Shown here piece after piece: positions 6,617 to 9,474 of a stretch of DNA of 9,474 bases. This DNA is from JBDTRY01 sp039931435 (GTDB lineage: Bacteria; Acidobacteriota; Thermoanaerobaculia; Gp7-AA8). Each line of letters begins with the position of its first letter. Within the stretch, counting starts at the first letter, position 1. The notes below the pieces were generated by a model that was given only the letters and a program-made list of their open reading frames with translations, was not told the DNA's origin and searched no databases. Position numbers and translations under genes: made by a program. The stretch spans positions 1-9,474 of the forward strand of contig JBDTRY010000148.1 in NCBI GenBank assembly GCA_039931435.1, given 5' to 3'.

Positions 6617-6670
6617 GGCGAACACAGCAGCAATAGCGGTGCCACGGGGGAGAGGTGGTGCCACTAGTAC

Positions 6671-6689
6671 GGCCGCACGGCGTGCGGCC
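6671..6689. repeat. 19-nt perfect palindrome, copy 1
   Basis: GGCCGCACG and CGTGCGGCC flank a single central base, so the nine-base arms are perfectly complementary. It differs from the palindrome at 6734-6752 at one arm position on each side plus the centre, and the change keeps pairing (C-G replaced by T-A). Confidence 0.75.
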
Positions 6690-6731
6690 GGTATCCTTCC
6701 CGATTTCCGCGAGCCCGGTACGACCCTGTTT

Positions 6732-6814
6732 CCGGCCGCATGCCATGCGGCCCTACTGTTTGCCCGGCGCTACCGGCCGCTTGCCTGGACTGCGGGCCCT
6801 ACTGTGTGCCCGGC
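6732..6814. repeat. Two tandem palindrome-containing repeat units
   Basis: Unit A (6732-6768) is CCGGCCGC, a 7-nt spacer, GCGG, then CCCTACTGTTTGCCCGGC. Its core 6734-6752 is a perfect 19-nt palindrome (GGCCGCATG, C, CATGCGGCC). Unit B (6773-6814) has the same CCGGCCGC start, a longer spacer, GCGGG, and CCCTACTGTGTGCCCGGC, which differs from unit A at one of 18 bases. In B the palindrome has decayed. This looks like an interspersed REP-type repeat present in tandem; genome copy number is unknown. Confidence 0.7.
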
Positions 6815-6848
6815 TCAGGGGCGAGGCGAAGCCCGTGACTACAACGGA

Positions 6849-6897
6849 GACCCTCATCCGGTCGCTTCGCGACCACCTTCTCCCGCCGGGAGAAGGG
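6849..6897. repeat. Double-hairpin intergenic repeat element (REP-like)
   Basis: After CCCTCATCC, the first hairpin is GGTCGC-TTC-GCGACC (6860-6874) and the second is CCTTCTCCC-GCC-GGGAGAAGG (6876-6896). Elements of the form CCTCATCC, GC hairpin, CTTCTCCC hairpin are, to my knowledge, common in intergenic DNA of several Gram-negative groups. Function is unknown; it stands 15 bp from the A-run of the atp terminator. Confidence 0.65.
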
Positions 6898-6911
6898 AAA
6901 GCAATCACATC

Positions 6912-6942
6912 AAAAAAGCCCGGCATCTCTGCCGGGCTTTTT
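6912..6942 (-). terminator. Intrinsic terminator of the atp cluster
   Basis: GCCCGGCA (6918-6925) and TGCCGGGC (6930-6937) pair around loop TCTC. An A-run (6912-6917) stands on one side and a T-run (6938-6942) on the other. Read on the minus strand it lies 20 bases after the atpE stop and ends in six T. It could also work on the plus strand. Confidence 0.93.
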
Positions 6943-6961
6943 CCACTACGTTCGAATCCGC

Positions 6962-7276
6962 TTACTTGTTCACGGCGATGAAGGCGATGATCAGGCAGTA
7001 AATGACCAGTGACTCGATGAGCGCCAGTCCGATGATGAGCGCCAGACGGATGGGCCCCGCGGCACCAGGATTTCGAGCGATGCCTTCGCACGCCGCGGCG
7101 ATGGCCCGCCCCTGACCGAGAGCTCCACCAGCTGCAGCCACGCCGAGCACGAAGGCTGCGGCGATCAGGCCCCAGCCCCCCACCCCATTGCTGGGATTGA
7201 CGGAGTTCTGCGCGAACAGAGCCGGCGTAATGCCGAGAGCCATCGCGGTGAGCAGAGTAGTTCTGAAATTTTTCAC
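6962..7276 (-). CDS. atpE: F0F1 ATP synthase subunit c, with N-terminal signal-like extension
   Basis: Ring-forming proteolipid that carries ions through F0; 104 residues from GTG 7276, which AAAGGAGG (7286-7293) nine bases upstream supports. Residues 2-23 (KNFRTTLLTAMALGITPALF, then AQ) look like a cleavable signal peptide, followed by a short NSVNPSNGVG and the usual helical hairpin. Helix 1 holds the Gly/Ala-rich VAAAGGALGQGRA, the polar loop is ARNPGA, and helix 2 is LALIIGLALIESLVIYCLII with the essential carboxylate Glu in ALIES. Canonical c subunits are near 75-90 residues, so the excess is the extension. Aligned by eye without gaps to Ilyobacter c, Gln32, Glu65, Ser66 and Tyr70 are conserved but Thr67 is Leu. 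It is the last gene of the cluster, 47 bases after atpB. Confidence 0.95.
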   Translation of the reverse strand: MKNFRTTLLTAMALGITPALFAQNSVNPSNGVGGWGLIAAAFVLGVAAAGGALGQGRAIAAACEGIARNPGAAGPIRLALIIGLALIESLVIYCLIIAFIAVNK

Positions 7277-7285
7277 TAAACGGTT

Positions 7286-7293
7286 CCTCCTTT
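7286..7293 (-). promoter_or_regulatory. Strong RBS that fixes the atpE start
   Basis: AAAGGAGG, nine bases before GTG 7276. A strong site fits the need for many c subunits per complex. It excludes the ATG at 7327, which lies within the end of atpB. Confidence 0.75.
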
Positions 7294-7323
7294 CCTGAGA
7301 ATCAAACCTGATGATCGATCGAA

Positions 7324-8028
7324 TCAATGTTCTTCGGCTGAAACGGCGCCGCCAATGTAGACCATGAGCAGCATGATGAAGACGAATGTCTGCAGGATCG
7401 CACCAAAGAGGCCCAGGGCCATCATCGGCCAGGGAAGCCCCAGAGGGAAGAACCCGAAGAAGATTCCGGTAGCGGTGTGCTCACCGAAGATGTTTCCGAA
7501 CAGACGCATTCCCAGCGACAGCACCCGGGCGAAGTTCCCGATCATCTCGATGAGGAACATCAGCGGCGCAAGCCACAACAGCGGCCCCATGAAGTGCTTG
7601 AGGTATCCGAACAACCCGTGTTTGCGGATGCCGAGAATGTTGTAGTAGAGGAAGGCGCTGATGGACAGGGCGAAGGTGGTATTCACGTTCGCCGTGGGAG
7701 GCTGAAGGAAAAAGAACAAACCGAAAAGGTTGCCGATGAAGATGAATACGGCGTAGCCGGCGATGACGTTGATGAATCGCTCCGCGCCGCCGTGCCCGAC
7801 GATCTCCTCCAGCAAACCCTTCAGTCCCGACACGACATACTCGAGAAGCTGCTGGAAGTACCCCGGATTCTCCTTGCTCAGGTTCCTCGTGGCCAGCGGA
7901 AAGAGAATGGCGCTGATCATCAGGACCAGCAGGGCCATGATCACGTGATCCGGAATCTGGCCAGGCATTCCAATGGCCTGCCAGAGGCCATTGACCGGCG
8001 CATACAGAATCGAGCTTTCATGTTCCAT
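7324..8028 (-). CDS. atpB: F0F1 ATP synthase subunit a
   Basis: Stator subunit forming the two ion half-channels next to the c ring, in the inner membrane. From ATG 8028 it has 234 residues, normal for the family; GTG 8037 would add three. Seen in order (counted from 8037): cytoplasmic start, helix 1 near 30-50 (HVIMALLVLMISAILFPLAT), ENPGYFQQLLEYVV, helix 2 VFIFIGNLFGLF, the PPTANVNTT motif (113-121), helices near 123-135 and 150-168, and the signature LSLGMRLFGNIFGEH with the essential Arg at 178 (E. coli Arg210). A last helical pair follows (204-229), with GAILQTFVF holding the conserved Gln. The stop codon of the upstream AtpI-like gene overlaps this start by 11 bases, so translation is coupled. 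Confidence 0.97.
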   Translation of the reverse strand: MEHESSILYAPVNGLWQAIGMPGQIPDHVIMALLVLMISAILFPLATRNLSKENPGYFQQLLEYVVSGLKGLLEEIVGHGGAERFINVIAGYAVFIFIGNLFGLFFFLQPPTANVNTTFALSISAFLYYNILGIRKHGLFGYLKHFMGPLLWLAPLMFLIEMIGNFARVLSLGMRLFGNIFGEHTATGIFFGFFPLGLPWPMMALGLFGAILQTFVFIMLLMVYIGGAVSAEEH

Positions 8029-8461
8029 GCGATTCACCAGAGCGGGCGGACCTGGCCCGGAGCAGTTCTGTAGTCAGCGAGTAGAGCGCTTCTGCGGCGA
8101 TACCCGCAACGATCACCGAGGATCCCAGCAGCACACTTAGAGTGTTGAAACGAACGACGATGATGATCACTGCCAGCGCGGCGCTCAAAAGCACATAGCG
8201 CGATAGGACTCCAACTGCCGAACTCCACGCGCTCGCATCCGGTATTGGCCGGAGCACCCGCTGGACAAACCGTTCCATCCAGAGGAAGGCGATGATAACG
8301 ACGAGGGCGCTGCAAGTCAATGCAACGAAGCCCGCAAATCCGGCGCGCACGAATTCGACGATGGCCAGGATGAACCAGGCCCCCACGGCGAACAATTCGA
8401 TGCGCCGGATCATCCCCGCCTCGGCCATCCTCAGGATCAGCCCGCGCCTCTCCCCAGTCAT
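8018..8461 (-). CDS. AtpI-like small membrane protein of the ATP synthase cluster
   Basis: 147 residues with four predicted transmembrane helices, about 21-40, 42-61, 85-104 and 107-127. A basic/acidic linker (WMERFVQRVLRPIPDAS) lies between the second and third, and the C-terminus is charged. Number of helices, length and position directly before atpB match AtpI (ATP-synt_I family), which helps assemble the c ring. The sequence is too divergent for certain assignment by eye. The ATG overlaps the stop of the AtpZ-like gene (ATGA at 8458-8461) and the end overlaps atpB, so all three are co-translated. No strong Shine-Dalgarno is seen. Confidence 0.7.
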   Translation of the reverse strand: MTGERRGLILRMAEAGMIRRIELFAVGAWFILAIVEFVRAGFAGFVALTCSALVVIIAFLWMERFVQRVLRPIPDASAWSSAVGVLSRYVLLSAALAVIIIVVRFNTLSVLLGSSVIVAGIAAEALYSLTTELLRARSARSGESHGT

Positions 8462-8739
8462 TGATTCCCGTCCTCAGACTTCACTTCAGCGGATCCGCCA
8501 TCGGCTTTCGCCGCCGTCCGGAAGAGGTTGATGAACGCGCCCACGATTCCGAGCCCGGCACCGCAGAACGAAATCCAGGGCCAGCTCCCGAAGAGACGGT
8601 CAAGACCATATCCGATCAGGAATCCGGCGCCGATCGTCAGCGGGAACATCAGCGCCAGGGCCGAAGCCTCCGCGATCTGCTGATACTGAGTCTTGTTATC
8701 GGCCATGGTTCCTGACAGGTCTGGAGAACGATGCGTCAT
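8458..8739 (-). CDS. AtpZ-like (AtpZ/AtpI family) ATP synthase accessory protein
   Basis: 93 residues from ATG 8739; an in-frame ATG at 8706 would give 82. Each has a weak site at short spacing (GGGAG before 8739, AGGA before 8706), so the start is open. The protein has two helices, the first with LMFPLTIGAGFLIGYGLD and then RLFGSWPWISFCGAGLGIVG. The G..lGygLDrlfGt.PW pattern with Gly-rich helices is the hallmark of the AtpZ/AtpI (ATPase_gene1) family. AtpZ proteins sit at the head of atp operons and have been linked to Mg/Ca transport and F0 assembly. It is the first gene of the cluster, read leftwards. Confidence 0.82.
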   Translation of the reverse strand: MTHRSPDLSGTMADNKTQYQQIAEASALALMFPLTIGAGFLIGYGLDRLFGSWPWISFCGAGLGIVGAFINLFRTAAKADGGSAEVKSEDGNQ

Positions 8740-8891
8740 CTACTCCCTACTGTCCACAGGAATCGTTGGAACTCGGGATCCGAAGATGTCCCCTCAGGGG
8801 CACATATCGTCGCCCTCTTCGTGCACGAGCCCGCTGGTTATTTGGAGTGATGCCACCGAGCCTGACAGTGCTTCGATCAACCTACATCGGC

Positions 8892-8922
8892 CTGCAAGTT
8901 ATTTACGATAAATAACTTACAG
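8892..8922. repeat. AT-rich palindrome, operator-like
   Basis: AAGTTATTTA (8896-8905) and TAAATAACTT (8909-8918) are perfectly complementary around CGA. After one mismatch the arms continue with CTG/CAG, so 13 of 14 positions pair. It is very AT-rich inside GC-rich DNA and lies in the divergent region between two transcription units. It lacks a following T-run, which argues against a terminator. A repressor or activator site is the simplest reading. Confidence 0.75.
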
Positions 8923-8927
8923 TTCAA
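8900..8927 (-). promoter_or_regulatory. Possible promoter of the atp cluster
   Basis: On the minus strand TTGAAC (8922-8927) is followed after 16 bases by TAAATA (8900-8905). The -10 match is weak (three of six). If real, the palindrome covers the -10 and the spacer, so a bound protein would control it, and the atp leader would be about 150 nt. Confidence 0.3.
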
Positions 8928-8984
8928 CGCAACCGGGCATCGTCCCGTTTCAGAGGTCTCCGGCTCCATGGCACCCCGGTTGCG
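8928..8984 (+). repeat. Long-range inverted repeat in the ompA-like leader
   Basis: CGCAACCGGG (8928-8937) and CCCGGTTGCG (8975-8984) are perfectly complementary over ten bases, with 37 bases between them. It could close a stem-loop in the 5' leader if transcription starts upstream of 8928. Confidence 0.55.
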
Positions 8985-9038
8985 ATAGAGAACCGCAGCA
9001 GAACGATCAGCGAGCCAGAAAAACATCGTCTGAGAGTT

Positions 9039-9054
9039 CGGGCCACGAGGCCCG
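9039..9054 (+). promoter_or_regulatory. Hairpin just before the ompA-like RBS
   Basis: CGGGCC and GGCCCG pair around ACGA. The stem ends eight bases before AGGAGGA (9063-9069), close enough to affect ribosome access or mRNA stability. No T-run follows, so it is not a terminator. Confidence 0.5.
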
Positions 9055-9074
9055 CAACAGCCAGGAGGAACACC

Positions 9075-9474
9075 ATGAAACGCTTCATCGCAATCTTTCT
9101 CATCTTTTCGTTTACCGGCCTCACCGCCTTCGCCGCGGATCCTGCCACCACCCGTGACAAGACCGCCAAGGGCGCCGTCATCGGTGCCGTGGCCGGCGGA
9201 ATTATCGGAGCGGTCGTGGGCAACAATCGCGGAAAAGGAAACGCCAAGCGAGGAACGATCGTCGGCGCAGTGGCCGGAACGGCAATCGGTGCGGGCATCG
9301 GCGCGATGATGGACCGCCAGGAGCGTGAGCTTCGCCAGATCGAAGGCGTCAACGTCAGCCGTACGGCCGACGATGAGCTGAACGTCAGCGTCCGCAACGA
9401 AGTGCTCTTCGACTTCGATTCCAGCTCTCTGCGCTCGAGCGCCCGAAGCTCACTTCGCGAGATGGCCGATGTCT
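9075..9474 (+). CDS. OmpA-family envelope protein with glycine zipper, partial
   Basis: The first 133 codons are present and the C-terminus lies beyond the window. ATG 9075 follows AGGAGGA at proper spacing. Residues 1-21 are a signal peptide (MKRFIAIFLIFSFTGLTAFA|AD). There is no lipobox Cys, so it is not a typical lipoprotein. Residues 32-79 form a glycine-zipper segment: GAVIGAVAGGIIGAVVG, then an Asn/Lys/Arg-rich turn NNRGKGNAKRG, then IVGAVAGTAIGAGIGAMMD. From 101 on starts the OmpA peptidoglycan-binding domain with NEVLFDFDSSSLRSSAR. The order matches YiaD/Pal-like proteins that anchor the outer membrane to peptidoglycan. It is read away from the atp cluster. Confidence 0.92.
   Translation, partial: MKRFIAIFLIFSFTGLTAFAADPATTRDKTAKGAVIGAVAGGIIGAVVGNNRGKGNAKRGTIVGAVAGTAIGAGIGAMMDRQERELRQIEGVNVSRTADDELNVSVRNEVLFDFDSSSLRSSARSSLREMADV

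Larger units (their letters stand above)
6606..6961. other. Gene-free, palindrome-rich intergenic region
   Basis: 356 bp between the 59-aa membrane protein and atpE, with no credible gene on either strand. From left to right it holds the RBS of the small gene, a 19-nt palindrome (6671-6689), a tandem pair of palindrome-bearing units (6732-6814), a double-hairpin element (6849-6897) and the atp terminator (6912-6942). The translated frames here are Arg/Pro/Gly-rich, as expected for GC-rich non-coding DNA. Confidence 0.8.
8740..9074. other. Divergent intergenic region between atp cluster and ompA-like gene
   Basis: 335 bp with no credible gene. It contains the leader of the atp cluster with a short hairpin (TGTCCCC against GGGGCACA, 8787-8804), the AT-rich palindrome at 8892-8922, and two hairpins in the ompA-like leader (8928-8984 and 9039-9054). 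I find no convincing plus-strand promoter by eye. Confidence 0.7.

Noticed and set aside
6671..6897. CRISPR-like or phage attachment array
   Set aside because: The repeats are few, unequal in spacing and internally palindromic; there are no cas, integrase or tRNA genes.
8924..9397. Minus-strand 157-codon frame opposite the OmpA-like gene
   Set aside because: Ala/Pro repeats reflect the reverse complement of the glycine-zipper codons; the plus strand has RBS, signal peptide and domain motif.

Overview
The window looks like a piece of a GC-rich, Gram-negative bacterial chromosome. Secreted beta-propeller proteins, an OmpA-like envelope protein, an XRE regulator next to a TPR protein, and F0 ATP synthase genes separate from the F1 genes together suggest Acidobacteriota or a neighbouring phylum. 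This is inference: there is no rRNA or other decisive marker here. I see no transposase, integrase, CRISPR array, tRNA or rRNA.

Left part, minus strand (1-4046). An ABC-2 type export permease (4046-3234) is followed after 39 bp by a secreted FG-GAP/VCBS beta-propeller protein (3194-1392). Then comes a separately promoted secreted protein of unknown function (1126 to beyond the left edge), which has a long 5' leader. The permease has no ATPase partner beside it.

Middle part, plus strand (4093-6351). A compact operon encodes a small XRE-type DNA-binding protein, a six-repeat TPR protein, and a secreted protein that looks like a BNR/sialidase-type propeller. The genes are spaced by 1 bp and then overlap by 4 bp (ATGA). 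A strong hairpin terminator at 6377-6404 ends the operon. Between the XRE gene and the divergent permease are two sigma70-like promoters placed as mirror images about position 4047. The permease promoter would start transcription at or next to its GTG start codon. XRE, TPR and secreted propeller, facing a permease and a second propeller protein, are the best candidate here for a little-described system, but the function is not known.

Right part (6426-8739, minus strand). A 59-residue two-helix membrane protein converges on the operon terminator. Next is a 356-bp gene-free stretch packed with GC-rich palindromes: two 19-nt ones that differ by compensated base pairs, a diverged tandem copy, and a double-hairpin element. 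A bidirectional terminator follows, then an F0 ATP synthase cluster read leftwards: AtpZ-like, AtpI-like, subunit a (atpB) and subunit c (atpE). The first three genes overlap translationally. Subunit c has an N-terminal signal-peptide-like extension and a Gln/Glu/Ser/Tyr set that partly matches sodium-binding c rings. The F1 genes are not in the window.

Right edge, plus strand. A 335-bp divergent intergenic region carries a near-perfect AT-rich palindrome and two leader hairpins. It precedes a glycine-zipper/OmpA-domain envelope protein cut off by the window end.
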